In this document: positions 42,686-51,088 of the stretch, in pieces
How the letters are laid out: each line of letters begins with the position of its first letter
How positions within the stretch are numbered: position 1 is the stretch's first letter
Source: Pararhizobium arenae
Lineage (GTDB): Bacteria; Pseudomonadota; Alphaproteobacteria; Rhizobiales; Rhizobiaceae
Assembly (NCBI RefSeq): GCF_001931685.1
Contig: NZ_MOOY01000003.1
Location: 288,419-352,418 of the forward strand
Length of the DNA: 64,000 nt
Direction of reading: 5' to 3'
Notes under the pieces: model-generated
What the model saw: the letters and a program-made list of their open reading frames with translations, nothing else
Told to the model about the DNA's origin: nothing
The model's database searches: none
Made by a program: the position numbers and the translations under genes

Positions 42686-42935
42686 GCTGTTTCCCCTCAA
42701 GTCACAAATCGAATTTTTCAATATGAACTGAAATTTTGGGCATGCGTCTTGTACGAAACGCATGTGGCAGCGGGTGCGTGGACGGAAAATTCGCGCTCAG
42801 CCTTATGGAAATTTTATATTTTCGGGGCCGCCTCGCAATCGAAATAAAATGCGCATCGGGAATAGACCATCCGTCGTCGGAGATGCTGCCGCCAGGGCAG
42901 CAGGCGTTCCGTCGTCAGACTGACTGGAGTGTGTC

Positions 42936-43130
42936 ATGCCCCATTTTCACAGATTGCACGTCGATGCCCATGCCGGTCGGCCGATCCGGCCGATGAGGCG
43001 GCGCGAGCCGCAACGGCCGGCGCGGCCAGTGGAGATGTCGGCCGAAGCCGAAATCGCCACCTTTCTGCGGGCTTTCGCGGTGGTGGCGCTGGCCATGGCC
43101 GGGGCGGCCGCTGTCATCATTCTGGGATAG
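42936..43130 (+). CDS. Small single-span membrane protein
   Basis: The 64-residue product starts at ATG 42936 behind GGAG at seven bases. The N-terminal half is Arg/Pro/His-rich (PRPMRRREPQRPARP-like) and the C-terminal half is one hydrophobic helix (FAVVALAMAGAAAVIILG) that ends the protein. The composition is plausible for a tail-anchored peptide, but codon evidence is thin. Confidence 0.45.
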   Translation: MPHFHRLHVDAHAGRPIRPMRRREPQRPARPVEMSAEAEIATFLRAFAVVALAMAGAAAVIILG

Positions 43131-43155
43131 CTTGCTGACGAGATCGCGGCGGTTT

Positions 43156-43184
43156 CCTCTTCTCCCACCAGGGTAGAAGAGGGG
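43156..43184. repeat. Degenerate RIME-like hairpin module
   Basis: CCTCTTCTCCC and GGGTAGAAGAGG pair around ACCA and match the terminal hairpin of the two longer elements. Only this module is present. Confidence 0.5.
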
Positions 43185-43199
43185 CCTGCCGTGCCCGTA

Positions 43200-43517
43200 T
43201 CAGTCCTTCAGCATCTCCTCGGTAAGCTCGCTGCCGAGCTCCACCGTTTTGGCCTGCTTGTCATAGACGCAGATCTGCGAGATCGTCGCCTCCGCACCCT
43301 TGGCCTTGCCGCTCACCAGCGCCAGTCCGAAGCGCTCGGAGCCAAACGGATCGACGACGGCCTTCGGGCTCTCCATCGAGGATGCCACCGCCGCGAGGCA
43401 TTTTTTGCTGACATCGGCCCGCATTTCCTCCCACGCATCACCGGAAGAGGCCTGGGCAAGGCCCGGCGCGGTAAGGAGGGTAGCGATGATGACGGCGCGG
43501 CGAAGAAGAAAGGGCAT
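43200..43517 (-). CDS. Small secreted hypothetical protein
   Basis: The 105-residue product from ATG 43517 (AGGAG at seven bases) has a signal peptide ending near AQA-SSGDAW. The mature 80 residues contain two cysteines (KKCLAAV and QICVYDK) that could form a disulfide. The layout (short helix then beta strands, GSERFGLALVSG) occurs in small alphaproteobacterial periplasmic proteins without known role. It is divergent from sodB, 211 bases away. Confidence 0.78.
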   Translation of the reverse strand: MPFLLRRAVIIATLLTAPGLAQASSGDAWEEMRADVSKKCLAAVASSMESPKAVVDPFGSERFGLALVSGKAKGAEATISQICVYDKQAKTVELGSELTEEMLKD

Positions 43518-43728
43518 CAAAAATCTCCTGATTGGTTTGCCCCGAGCTTGGCGAAGAACGTGGCCATTCTGTGGGGCCGGGCAGTTTTTGCGGGAGAGTA
43601 AGGGGAAGTATTTTCCAAAGGCGTACCGAAATTTGGTGGAGGAGCAGTTGCCACCCGCAGCCATGGTCCCTATGTTCCCGAACGACAGATTTTATTGAGA
43701 AATTCCATCGCCAAGAGGAGATACCACC

Positions 43729-44331
43729 ATGGCTTTCGAATTGCCGAACCTTCCCTATGACTACGATGCGCTCGCGCCCTACATGTCGCGCGAAACGCTC
43801 GAGTATCATCACGACAAGCACCACCAGGCCTACGTGACCAACGGCAACAAGCTGGCTGAAGAAGCCGGTCTCGCCGACCTGTCGCTCGAGGAAATCGTCA
43901 AGAAGTCCTACGGCACCAACCAGCCGCTGTTCAACAATGCCGGCCAGCACTACAACCACCTTCATTTCTGGAAGTGGATGAAGAAGGGCGGCGGCGGCAC
44001 GTCGCTGCCGGGCGCGCTGGACGCTGCCATCAAGTCCGATCTCGGCGGCTACGACAAGTTCCGCGCCGACTTCCTCGCGGCCGGCGCTGGCCAGTTCGGC
44101 TCGGGCTGGGCATGGCTCTCCGTCAAGAACGGCAAGCTGGAAATTTCCAAGACCCCGAACGGTGAAAACCCGCTCGTTCACGGCGCTACCCCGATCCTCG
44201 GCGTCGATGTCTGGGAACACTCCTACTACATCGACTACCGCAATGCCCGTCCCAAGTACCTCGAAGCCTTCGTCGACAGCCTCGTCAACTGGGACTACGT
44301 GCTGGAACTCTACGAAGGCGCGACCAAGTAA
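43729..44331 (+). CDS. sodB: Superoxide dismutase (Fe/Mn)
   Basis: This 200-residue cytosolic SOD has metal ligands His27, His77 (YNHLHFW), Asp160 and His164 (DVWEHSYY). The usual family blocks (LEYHHDKHHQAYV, GSGWAWL, VDVWEHSYYIDYRN) are complete. The sequence alone does not decide Fe against Mn. AAGAGGAG precedes the ATG. It is monocistronic and ends at a strong terminator. Confidence 0.97.
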   Translation: MAFELPNLPYDYDALAPYMSRETLEYHHDKHHQAYVTNGNKLAEEAGLADLSLEEIVKKSYGTNQPLFNNAGQHYNHLHFWKWMKKGGGGTSLPGALDAAIKSDLGGYDKFRADFLAAGAGQFGSGWAWLSVKNGKLEISKTPNGENPLVHGATPILGVDVWEHSYYIDYRNARPKYLEAFVDSLVNWDYVLELYEGATK

Positions 44332-44360
44332 TCATTTCAAGCCAAAGGCTTGTGACATCG

Positions 44361-44386
44361 AACCCGGTCGAGAGGCCGGGTTTTTT
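44361..44386 (+). terminator. Rho-independent terminator of sodB
   Basis: The stem AACCCGG/CCGGGTT is followed by a run of six T, 30 bases after the sodB stop. Confidence 0.9.
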
Positions 44387-44421
44387 GTGGGGACAATGCC
44401 TGTCTTTGTTGCGCAGGAAAG

Positions 44422-44961
44422 CTATCGGCCAAGCCCGGCGCGAAACGCCGTCAGCAGGTTCAGGCCTTCCCGCCAGTCGCCAAGGCCGCTTTGCCCGTTT
44501 ATGTGGCCTGCCGCGCCGATCTCAATCAATCCACATTCCCACTCCGCCGCCCGCCGTCTCGAAGAGTCGGGCGTGCCAAAAGGATCATTGCTGCTCGCAA
44601 CGATCAGCGACGGCATCCGCAATGGGCTTTCGGGCGGGTTGGCAAAGCTTGCCGCTTCCTGCGGAAAAGCGTCCGAGCCCGGATCGGGAACCGCAACCAG
44701 AAAAGCACCTGCAACGGCCGTTGTCGAAATCGCCTGCCAATGGGCAACCAGAAGGCACGCGAGACTGTGCGCCACCAGCACCGGGGGCTTTGCCGCACCC
44801 TGAACCGCCGTCTCCAGCGCGTCGATCCACGCCCCGCGTTCGGGCTTGTCCCAATCTCCGGGCTGGAACCGCGTCATGGCGGCGTCCCGCCGTTCCCAAA
44901 GCGTCTGCCAATGGCTTTCCCCGGAACCGCCGATGCCGGGCAATAGGATGATGTCGCTCAT
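44422..44961 (-). CDS. RBBP9/YdeN-family serine hydrolase
   Basis: The 179-residue alpha/beta hydrolase from ATG 44961 (AAGGAG upstream) has the nucleophile Ser66 in VAHSLACLL, an acid in SSNDPFG and the His in AGHINGQSG. It starts with DIILLPGIGGSGESHW, typical of the RBBP9/YdeN family. Substrates are unknown. It is divergent from the Lrp-type regulator at 45075, which may control it. Confidence 0.92.
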   Translation of the reverse strand: MSDIILLPGIGGSGESHWQTLWERRDAAMTRFQPGDWDKPERGAWIDALETAVQGAAKPPVLVAHSLACLLVAHWQAISTTAVAGAFLVAVPDPGSDAFPQEAASFANPPESPLRMPSLIVASSNDPFGTPDSSRRRAAEWECGLIEIGAAGHINGQSGLGDWREGLNLLTAFRAGLGR

Positions 44962-45074
44962 TTTGTCTCCTTGAATGAATGTCAACAAAATGATGGACAC
45001 GGGATTTCTTTGGAATGAGAATTCATCGGAAAACCCTTGCTGCAGCCGATGAATTCAAAGTCGAAAGACGAATT

Positions 45075-45539
45075 ATGCCTGATCCCGTCACCCTCGACCC
45101 CACCGATATTGCCATTCTGGAGGCGATGCAGGAAAACGGTCGCATCGGCATGTCCGAGCTTGGCCGCCGCATCGGGCTTTCTCAGCCGGCGACCTCGGAA
45201 CGGGTGAAACGGCTGGAGGAGCGTGGCGTGATCAGCGGCTACGGCGCGCGGCTCGATGCGGCGCGGCTTGGGCTTGGCATGATGGCGGTCATCCTCCTGC
45301 GCACCACGCATGAGCATATCAAGCCCTGCCTTGCCCTCTTTGCGGAATTGCCGCCGGTGATCGAGGTCCTGCGCCTGACCGGCGAGGATTGTTTCCTGCT
45401 GAAGGTGCTCGTGCCCACCCCCGGCGACCTTGAAACCATCGTCGATACCATCGCCCGCTACGGTTCGGTCACGACCTCGCTTGTGCTGCGCAGCGAGCCG
45501 GAAAAGCCGATCGGCCGAAGCCTGCTGAAGCGCCTCTGA
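45075..45539 (+). CDS. Lrp/AsnC-family transcriptional regulator
   Basis: The 154-residue product from ATG 45075 (an ATG at 45015 would add 20 residues) has an N-terminal AsnC-type helix-turn-helix (DIAILEAMQENGRIGMSELG, RIGLSQPATSERVKRLEE) and a C-terminal RAM/AsnC effector domain (IEVLRLTGEDCFLLKVLVP). It probably responds to an amino acid. It is divergent from the RBBP9-type hydrolase. Confidence 0.93.
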   Translation: MPDPVTLDPTDIAILEAMQENGRIGMSELGRRIGLSQPATSERVKRLEERGVISGYGARLDAARLGLGMMAVILLRTTHEHIKPCLALFAELPPVIEVLRLTGEDCFLLKVLVPTPGDLETIVDTIARYGSVTTSLVLRSEPEKPIGRSLLKRL

Positions 45540-45597
45540 AGCCCGGATCGTCCGGCCTGTCACCACCCTGTCACCAAGCCGCGGTAACCAGCCTCTC

Positions 45598-46455
45598 ATG
45601 CCCGATCAAACACCGCTCCTCCGCTTCGGCATCATCGCCGATCCCCAATATGCCGATCTCGGTCCGGACCCGGCGCTGAACCGCTATTTCCGCAAGAGCC
45701 TTGACCGCGTGGCCGAGGCGATCGAGGTTTTCAATGGCGAAGAGCTCGATTTTGTCGTCACGCTCGGCGACATCATCGATCGCGGTTTCGAGAATTTCGA
45801 CGATATCCTGCCCCTCTACGAAAAATCGCGTCATCCGACCTATTTCCTGCTCGGCAACCACGACTATGCCGTCTCGGCGCAGCATCTGCCCGCCGTCGCC
45901 GGGCGCGTCGGGCTGGAGCGTGGTTACTACGATCTGGTCATAGGCCAGTATCGTCTGGTTTTCCTCGATGGCAGCGATGTCAGTGTCTTCTCCGCCCCCG
46001 TCAATGACCCGCGCACGGCTCTGGCGAAAGAGCGGCTCTCGGCTCTGAAGCAGACCGGCGCCAGAAATGCCCAGACCTGGAACGGTTCTCTGGGTGACGA
46101 GCAACTCACCTGGTTGGCATCGGTGCTGGCAAAGGCGGATGTGGACGGCGAACAGGTCATCGTCTTCAACCACTATCCGGTCTTTCCACCAAACCGGCAC
46201 AATATGTGGGACAGCCAGCGCATTCTCGACACGCTTGCAAAATTCGAAAGCTTCACCGTATATTTCTGCGGCCATAACCACGACGGCGATTTCGGCCTCC
46301 TGCACGGGCGCCCTTTCGTGACCGTCAAAGGCATGGTCGATACGCCCGAGCACAACGCCTTTACCATCGTCTCCGTCTTCACCGACCGCATCGAGATCGA
46401 AGGCTATGGCCGCGAGGAGAGCCGGGTGGTTCCTCTGGGAACGGTTCTCGCCTGA
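45598..46455 (+). CDS. Metallophosphoesterase (ADPRibase-Mn-like)
   Basis: The 285-residue calcineurin-like phosphoesterase has all metal motifs: IIADPQYAD, LGDIIDRG, GNHDYA, FNHYPVF and CGHNHDGD. The DxQ first motif and the overall length resemble the Mn-dependent ADP-ribose/CDP-alcohol pyrophosphatase group. No signal peptide is seen, so it is cytosolic. It follows the Lrp gene by 58 bases and may be co-transcribed. Confidence 0.92.
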   Translation: MPDQTPLLRFGIIADPQYADLGPDPALNRYFRKSLDRVAEAIEVFNGEELDFVVTLGDIIDRGFENFDDILPLYEKSRHPTYFLLGNHDYAVSAQHLPAVAGRVGLERGYYDLVIGQYRLVFLDGSDVSVFSAPVNDPRTALAKERLSALKQTGARNAQTWNGSLGDEQLTWLASVLAKADVDGEQVIVFNHYPVFPPNRHNMWDSQRILDTLAKFESFTVYFCGHNHDGDFGLLHGRPFVTVKGMVDTPEHNAFTIVSVFTDRIEIEGYGREESRVVPLGTVLA

Positions 46456-46528
46456 CAGGAACAGACGGCACCCTTGCAGGGCGGCAACATGCCTCCCATA
46501 ATGCGGCATATTGCCGGAGAGGTTTGCC

Positions 46529-46966
46529 ATGTCCGTTGCCATCGTCGAGGAAGTCGCCCGCAAGCTGGGCGGCAAGACTGTGCTGGGAACCATTGTGCGT
46601 TCCCAGGCCGATCTGGCCTTGGTTGTTCGCAATCGCCTGCCTCTCTCCGCCCTGGCCGGTTTAAGCCGGGCAGGGATGACGGAGCAGGAAATCGATGCCT
46701 TCGTGATCCCGCAACGAACGCGCCGACACAGGGCGGAAAAGAAACGACCGCTGACGGTGGATGAGTCGGATCGTGCCGTTCGCCTTCTGCGTATTCAGTC
46801 GCTTGCGGATCAGACCTTCGGAAATGAAGAGAAGGCCAACCGCTGGCTGCGCCGTCCGTTGAGCGAGCTTGGCGGTGAAACGCCGCTGGTCGTTTCACAG
46901 ACGGAGACCGGAGCGCGGGTCATCGAGACGATCATCGGCAAGATTGCCTGGGGTGCTGCCGCCTGA
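46529..46966 (+). CDS. Xre/MbcA/ParS-type (DUF2384) antitoxin
   Basis: The 145-residue product from ATG 46529 (GGAGAGG upstream) has an N-terminal helix-turn-helix-like region (LPLSALAGLSRAGMTEQEID) and the C-terminal DUF2384 toxin-binding domain (AVRLLRIQSLADQTFGNEEK, then ANRWLRRPLSELGGETPL). It is the antitoxin class that pairs with RES toxins. Its stop overlaps the start of the res gene by one base (TGATG). Since the toxin is broken, this gene is now an orphan repressor. Confidence 0.9.
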   Translation: MSVAIVEEVARKLGGKTVLGTIVRSQADLALVVRNRLPLSALAGLSRAGMTEQEIDAFVIPQRTRRHRAEKKRPLTVDESDRAVRLLRIQSLADQTFGNEEKANRWLRRPLSELGGETPLVVSQTETGARVIETIIGKIAWGAAA

Positions 46967-47427
46967 TGCGGCTTTGGCGTCTCTCCGGTCGCCAGTTTGC
47001 GCGTGCCCTCGATGGGGGTTATGGCCTGCATTTCGATGGCCGCTGGAATACGGTCGGTCATGCCGTGACCTATTGCGCAACCTCTCCATCCCTCTGCGTT
47101 CTGGAAAAACTGGTCCATGTCGAAGATCCCGACCTGCTGCCGGACCTCGTCATGGTCACCTATGAACTCCCCGATGATACCGAAATCGAGGATATCGCCT
47201 TGTCCGATCTGCCGGCCGACTGGCGTCGCCACGAGGCATTGACCCAGGGTATGGGGGACGACTGGCACGCGGCACAATAAGCGCTTCTCTTGCGCGTTCC
47301 ATCGGCCATCGTGCCGATCGCCGGTTCACCCGATGTGAATATTCTGGTCAACCACGCGCACCCGGATGCTCACAGGCTGCGCATCGTCGATGAGCAGCCG
47401 TTTGTCTTCGACGTCAGGCTGCTGTGA
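46966..47427 (+). pseudogene. RES-domain toxin with in-frame nonsense codon
   Basis: The frame encodes a RES-family NAD-degrading toxin: FDGRWNTVGHAVTYCATSPS with the conserved Arg and Tyr, and LEKLVH with Glu. A TAA at 47278-47280 interrupts it after DDWHAAQ. The frame then continues without shift as ALLLRVPSAIVPIAGS, NILVNHAHPDA and VDEQPFVFDVRLL to a TGA at 47425, which is the normal C-terminus of the family. The first part is only 104 residues and lacks the conserved Asn-containing end, so it is unlikely to be active. Confidence 0.88.
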
Positions 47428-47604
47428 TCAGTTGGAGACTGCGACAGGCGGCATGTTCCAGCCGCTGATCCACAGGTCGCGAAGGTTATCTCCGTCTCCG
47501 CGAAAATGCTCTTCGAGCAAATCGCAGGCTTCCACCCGGTCGGCCCGGAAATTGCGGATTGCTTCTCTCAGTTCGCACCAACCGACGACGACGGCGGTCG
47601 CGGG
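47428..47604 (-). pseudogene. C-terminal fragment of a WYL-domain (YafY-type) regulator
   Basis: On the minus strand the frame reads PATAVVVGWCELREAIRNFR, then ADRVEACDLLEEHFRGD and ends at a stop directly against the res pseudogene. This is the end of the WYL domain found in YafY-like DeoR-type regulators (WCELR, FRxDR). Everything N-terminal of it, including the DNA-binding domain, is absent because a LysE fragment on the opposite strand begins at the break. Confidence 0.75.
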
Positions 47605-48021
47605 CTGCTGCTGGCCGGCGCGCTCTATATCGCCTGGATCGGCTACACGCTGCTGCGCTCGAATATCGCGATCGCCGCCGTCGAACCGTCTGCCCGCCTA
47701 TCCCACTGGACGAGCTTTCGCCGCGGTGCGCTGACGAGCCTGATGAACCCCAAGGCCTATCTCTTCATGCTCGCGGTCTATCCGCAATTCCTCAAACCCG
47801 AATTCGGGCCGCTCTTGCGGCAGGTGCCGGTCATGGGCGTCATGATCTCTCTCACCCAGCTGGCGATCTATGGAAGCCTTGCGATTGCCGCCGGTCGCAG
47901 CCGCGATGTGATCACCTCAAGTCCTTATGCAACCGCGATGCTCGGCAAGGGCGTCGGGCTGGTGCTGGTGCTTGTTGCCGCGTGGACCGCATGGCAGGGC
48001 TGGAACACGCAGATCGGTTAG
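47605..48021 (+). pseudogene. C-terminal fragment of a LysE/RhtB exporter
   Basis: Homology to LysE-family amino-acid exporters starts at GLLLAGALYIAWIGYTLLRS and continues through the conserved FRRGALTSLMNPKAYLFMLAVYPQF and three further helices to a normal end. The first ~65 residues (helices 1-2) are missing. Upstream the frame runs into antisense of the WYL fragment, with an in-frame ATG at 47506 that would give a chimeric N-terminus. It is very unlikely to be a working exporter. Confidence 0.8.
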
Positions 48022-48185
48022 GAAACATGATATTTTTACTCCTGTATTTTCCGTCTAAATGCTTCGAAATAAACAGGTTTTCAAAAAAATGTTACTTCCC
48101 TCGCGCCATCAACATGCAATGATCCCGCCCGTGCGCGGGAATCCATTCTGCGGTTTCCGCCTTGCCGGTTCAAAGGGAGATTTTG

Positions 48186-48623
48186 ATGAAGCTGAAAACC
48201 ATTGCACTGGCGATTGCCGTTGCGAGCATCGGCCTTGGCGCCGTCAGCGCGGCCGATAATCCGGTCGAAATTCGCGAAGGGCTGATGAAGAAGATCGGCG
48301 GCTCCATGGGCGCGCTGGCCGGCATCGCCAAGGGCGAAAAGCCTTACGATGAAGCGGTTGTGAAGGCGTCGCTCACCACCATTAGCGAAAGCATCAAGGC
48401 ATTCCCGGACCAGTTCCCGGCAGGCTCGGAGGCTGGGTCGGAAGCGAGCCCGAAGATCTGGGAAAACATGGATGACTTCAAGGCGAAGGCCGCCAAGCTC
48501 GGCGCCGATGCCGATGCGCAGCTTGCCCAGCTGCCGGCAGATCAGGCCAGTGTCGGCGCCGCCCTTGGCGTGATCGGCAAGTCCTGCGGCGACTGTCACC
48601 AGTCCTACCGGGTGAAGAAGTAG
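48186..48623 (+). CDS. Cytochrome c' / c-556 family protein
   Basis: The 145-residue periplasmic protein from ATG 48186 has signal peptide KLKTIALAIAVASIGLGAVSA and a four-helix bundle with one heme site CGDCH at residues 134-138 near the C-terminus, the hallmark of class II cytochromes c. Possible roles are NO binding or electron transfer to the diheme cytochrome gene downstream. GGGAG lies 12 bases before the ATG. Confidence 0.94.
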   Translation: MKLKTIALAIAVASIGLGAVSAADNPVEIREGLMKKIGGSMGALAGIAKGEKPYDEAVVKASLTTISESIKAFPDQFPAGSEAGSEASPKIWENMDDFKAKAAKLGADADAQLAQLPADQASVGAALGVIGKSCGDCHQSYRVKK

Positions 48624-48629
48624 CCCGCA

Positions 48630-48733
48630 AAAGCATGTCTCGCAAACGTGTGCAGCGGTTTTGCGAAATGACATGCGCAACAGCAAAAGCCTGAAGCTTG
48701 CGAGCGCATCTGAACGATCGCGGCACGCTTCAG
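48630..48733. repeat. Dispersed ~105-bp intergenic repeat, copy A
   Basis: It starts AAAGCATGTCTCGCAAA and contains the nested inverted repeats GCATGTC/GACATGC and GCAAA/TTTTGC, followed by a second hairpin closed by CTGAAGC/GCTTCAG. It is closely similar to 50342-50446. It begins six bases after the cytochrome c' stop. Confidence 0.82.
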
Positions 48734-48812
48734 ACGGCTTTCATTTGTGACCGATGCACGGGATACTCTTCCGGTGCATCGGCGCATGCGTATGTGACGG
48801 CTGGAGGGGCAT

Positions 48813-49730
48813 ATGGCGGCAAGAGCGCGCAAATTTCTGACATCGGTGGTGCTGTTTGTGGCGGTGGCCGGCACGGCAGCCTGGTTCCTCACGCGGCCTG
48901 AGCCTTGGCCGGCAAGCCATTGGGAAGGTCTCGGCGAGCCGGATGTCGCCAATGGCGCCTTGGTGTTTTCCGCCGGCGGCTGCGTCAGCTGTCATGCCAA
49001 GCCCGGTGCGGAAGGCGATGCCCAGCTCGTTCTTGCGGGCGGCCTTTCGATCAAAAGCGATTTTGGCACCTTCCATGTGCCGAATATCTCGCCGGATGAA
49101 ACGGCCGGCATCGGCGGATGGAGCCTTGCCCAGTTCGGCAATGCCATGACCCGCGGCGTCGGGCCGCGAAACGAACATCTTTATCCGTCCTTCCCCTACA
49201 CCTCCTATGCCCGCATGACGCCGAAGGACGTCAACGATCTCTTCGGCTATCTGAAAACCCTGCCGAAAAGCGCCGAAGTCGCGCCGTCGCACGAACTGCC
49301 TTTTCCGTTCAATCTGCGCGTGGCGCTCGGTGGCTGGAAGCTGCTTTTCTACAGCGACGGGCCGCGCGTGACGGTCGATACAGCGAACGCCAAGCTTGCC
49401 CGCGGGCAATATCTGGTCGAAGGCCCGGGCCATTGCGGCGAATGCCACACGCCACGCAACGCGCTTGGCGGTTTCGAGGCCAGCCAATGGCTTGCCGGTG
49501 CTGCCAACCCGGACGGCGAAGGCCGCATTCCCAACATTACCCCTGGTTCTCAAAGCATCGGCAGCTGGAGCGAAAGCGACATCGTCAACTATCTAGAGAC
49601 CGGCTTTACCCCCGATTTCGATTCCGTCGGTGGTTCGATGGTCGAAGTGCAGAAGAACATGGCCAAGCTCCCCGCCAGCGACCGCGAGGCAATCGCGGCC
49701 TATCTCAAGGCGGTGCCGGCAGTGCAATAG
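48813..49730 (+). CDS. Diheme cytochrome c, membrane-anchored
   Basis: The 305-residue protein has an N-terminal hydrophobic anchor (FLTSVVLFVAVAGTAAWFL) and two class I cytochrome c domains with heme sites CVSCH (57-61) and CGECH (208-212). The arrangement is like the cytochrome subunits of alcohol/aldehyde or gluconate dehydrogenases; no dehydrogenase partner is adjacent, although the PQQ enzyme at 53.9-56.3 kb feeds quinone rather than cytochrome c. It lies 189 bases after the cytochrome c' gene, separated by the repeat. Confidence 0.93.
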   Translation: MAARARKFLTSVVLFVAVAGTAAWFLTRPEPWPASHWEGLGEPDVANGALVFSAGGCVSCHAKPGAEGDAQLVLAGGLSIKSDFGTFHVPNISPDETAGIGGWSLAQFGNAMTRGVGPRNEHLYPSFPYTSYARMTPKDVNDLFGYLKTLPKSAEVAPSHELPFPFNLRVALGGWKLLFYSDGPRVTVDTANAKLARGQYLVEGPGHCGECHTPRNALGGFEASQWLAGAANPDGEGRIPNITPGSQSIGSWSESDIVNYLETGFTPDFDSVGGSMVEVQKNMAKLPASDREAIAAYLKAVPAVQ

Positions 49731-49741
49731 CGGTCGGCGCG

Positions 49742-50314
49742 CTATTTCCCTGCTCTGTGCTCGTTGGCGAAAAGCGCGAGATAGGCGCTGAGGTCTTCCG
49801 AGGAAAAGCCGATGGCGCGGTAGATTTCGGCGGTGAAGCTGACTGGGGCAGTTTCGGCGGCTGTAATCACGCCCTGGTCGCTCACCGCCTGCGGTTGGTC
49901 GATATAGAGATCGGCGCCGCGATAGCGCGGTTCGCGCTCCAGAAGGCCGATTGAATTGCTGGTATGGGCGACGGTATCCAGCAAGCCCGCACGGGCAAAG
50001 GCGATCGTTGCACCGCAGATGGCGGCAATCGGTCGGCCGTGATCGTTGAACCGGCGATAGACGAGCGACAAGTCCGGCGCGGCCTCTGTCTGCCAGATCG
50101 TTCCGCCGCTGACGACAAGCGCATCGAAGGAGGCGGGGTCCAGCGTTTCGGCATCCCTGTCGGGGACGACCTTGAGGCCGCCCATCGACATGACACCCCG
50201 CCCGCCCGGTGTTGCGGTGACGATCTCGAAGCCGAGATCGCTGCGCGCCGAAGCCATCAAAAGCGCGCATTCCCAATCCGCAAAACCTTCCGTCAGGATG
50301 ATCGCAAGCTTCAT
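49742..50314 (-). CDS. DJ-1/PfpI family protein
   Basis: The 190-residue product from ATG 50314 (GGGAGGAAG upstream) has the Cys100 nucleophile in AAICGATIAFA, within the class-I glutamine-amidotransferase-like fold, and ILTEGFADWE at the start. Members act as glyoxalases, deglycases or chaperone-like proteins, and some are simple regulators; the exact activity is not clear. It is convergent with the diheme cytochrome (11 bases between stops). Confidence 0.92.
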   Translation of the reverse strand: MKLAIILTEGFADWECALLMASARSDLGFEIVTATPGGRGVMSMGGLKVVPDRDAETLDPASFDALVVSGGTIWQTEAAPDLSLVYRRFNDHGRPIAAICGATIAFARAGLLDTVAHTSNSIGLLEREPRYRGADLYIDQPQAVSDQGVITAAETAPVSFTAEIYRAIGFSSEDLSAYLALFANEHRAGK

Positions 50315-50341
50315 GGCTTCCTCCCTCAGACGCGGGATACC

Positions 50342-50446
50342 TAAAGCATGTCTCGCAAAAGTGCGCAGCGGTTTTGCGAACAGACATGCGTAAGACAACG
50401 AACTAAAGCGTCCCGAGCGAATCCGAAAGATCGCGATACGCTTTAG
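50342..50446. repeat. Dispersed ~105-bp intergenic repeat, copy B
   Basis: It begins TAAAGCATGTCTCGCAAAA and ends with CTTTAG, carrying the same nested inverted repeats as copy A (48630-48733). The second hairpin is closed by CTAAAGCG/CGCTTTAG. Downstream, to 50564, the only visible item is a hairpin near 50473-50503 (CTCTC.AAAA with TTTT.GAGAG) that may act as terminator of the acetyltransferase transcript. Confidence 0.82.
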
Positions 50447-50564
50447 ACGACACCCCGAAAGCTTAGCGCATCTCTCTCGAAAATGGGAACGTTTTTGAGA
50501 GAAGAGGGGCGGGAAAACAAAAGCTTAACATGCTGATGTCGCGGCTGGCGGAAGGCCAAGGCCA

Positions 50565-51077
50565 TCAAGCCAGCTTTTGCAGATAGCGCATGCCGGTGAC
50601 CGGGCCGGGCGTGAAGTTTTCCGATTCGTAGAAGCGGTGCGCCTGGAAATTGCCGGTGGCGGCGCTGACCGAAAGATAGGTGCAGCCGGCCATCCGCGCC
50701 TGCTCGCGCGCCTTGGCGACGAGTTGGCGGCCGATGCCTGTGCCGCGATGGGCGGGGCGAACGTAAAGCTGGTTCACTTCCATGCCGCGCAGGCCCTGCG
50801 GCGCGCGGTAGAGCGGAACGAGGATGGCGTGGCCGATGAGCTCGCCCTCGGCTTCGGCAACAAGCGCGGTGATCCAGGGCATCTTGCCGAAGAGGTCGCG
50901 TTCCAGGTCTTCCGCGGTGATCGGGGCGGCATCGCCATGATGGGCAGCCAGTTCGCCGATCAGTTCGCGAAGCGCGGGCAGGTCGCGGATTTTCGCATTG
51001 CGGATGGTCACGAGCGGCGCGCGGGTGGCGGCGGAATGTGGCAGTGTCTGGCGATGGGGAAGGGCAGTTTCGAGCAT
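50565..51077 (-). CDS. GNAT family N-acetyltransferase behind an attenuator leader
   Basis: The 170-residue protein has the GNAT core: ITALVAEAEGELIGHAIL, then MEVNQLYVRPAHRGTGIGRQL (acetyl-CoA loop RGTGIG) and the Cys-Thr-Tyr-Leu strand before AHRFYESENF. The first 24 residues are a variable extension. The ATG follows AGGAG by eight bases, and a hairpin (51089-51112) ends on that site. Upstream is a leader peptide and terminator, so expression is conditional on leader translation. The substrate is unknown; an amino acid, an amine, a ribosomal protein or an antibiotic are possible. Confidence 0.92.
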   Translation of the reverse strand: MLETALPHRQTLPHSAATRAPLVTIRNAKIRDLPALRELIGELAAHHGDAAPITAEDLERDLFGKMPWITALVAEAEGELIGHAILVPLYRAPQGLRGMEVNQLYVRPAHRGTGIGRQLVAKAREQARMAGCTYLSVSAATGNFQAHRFYESENFTPGPVTGMRYLQKLA

Positions 51078-51088
51078 TTCGAGGTCTC

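Noticed and set aside
47506-48021. A complete 171-residue LysE-like gene starting at ATG 47506
   Set aside because: Its first ~30 residues are antisense to a recognisable WYL-domain fragment and unlike any LysE start; the first two helices are missing.
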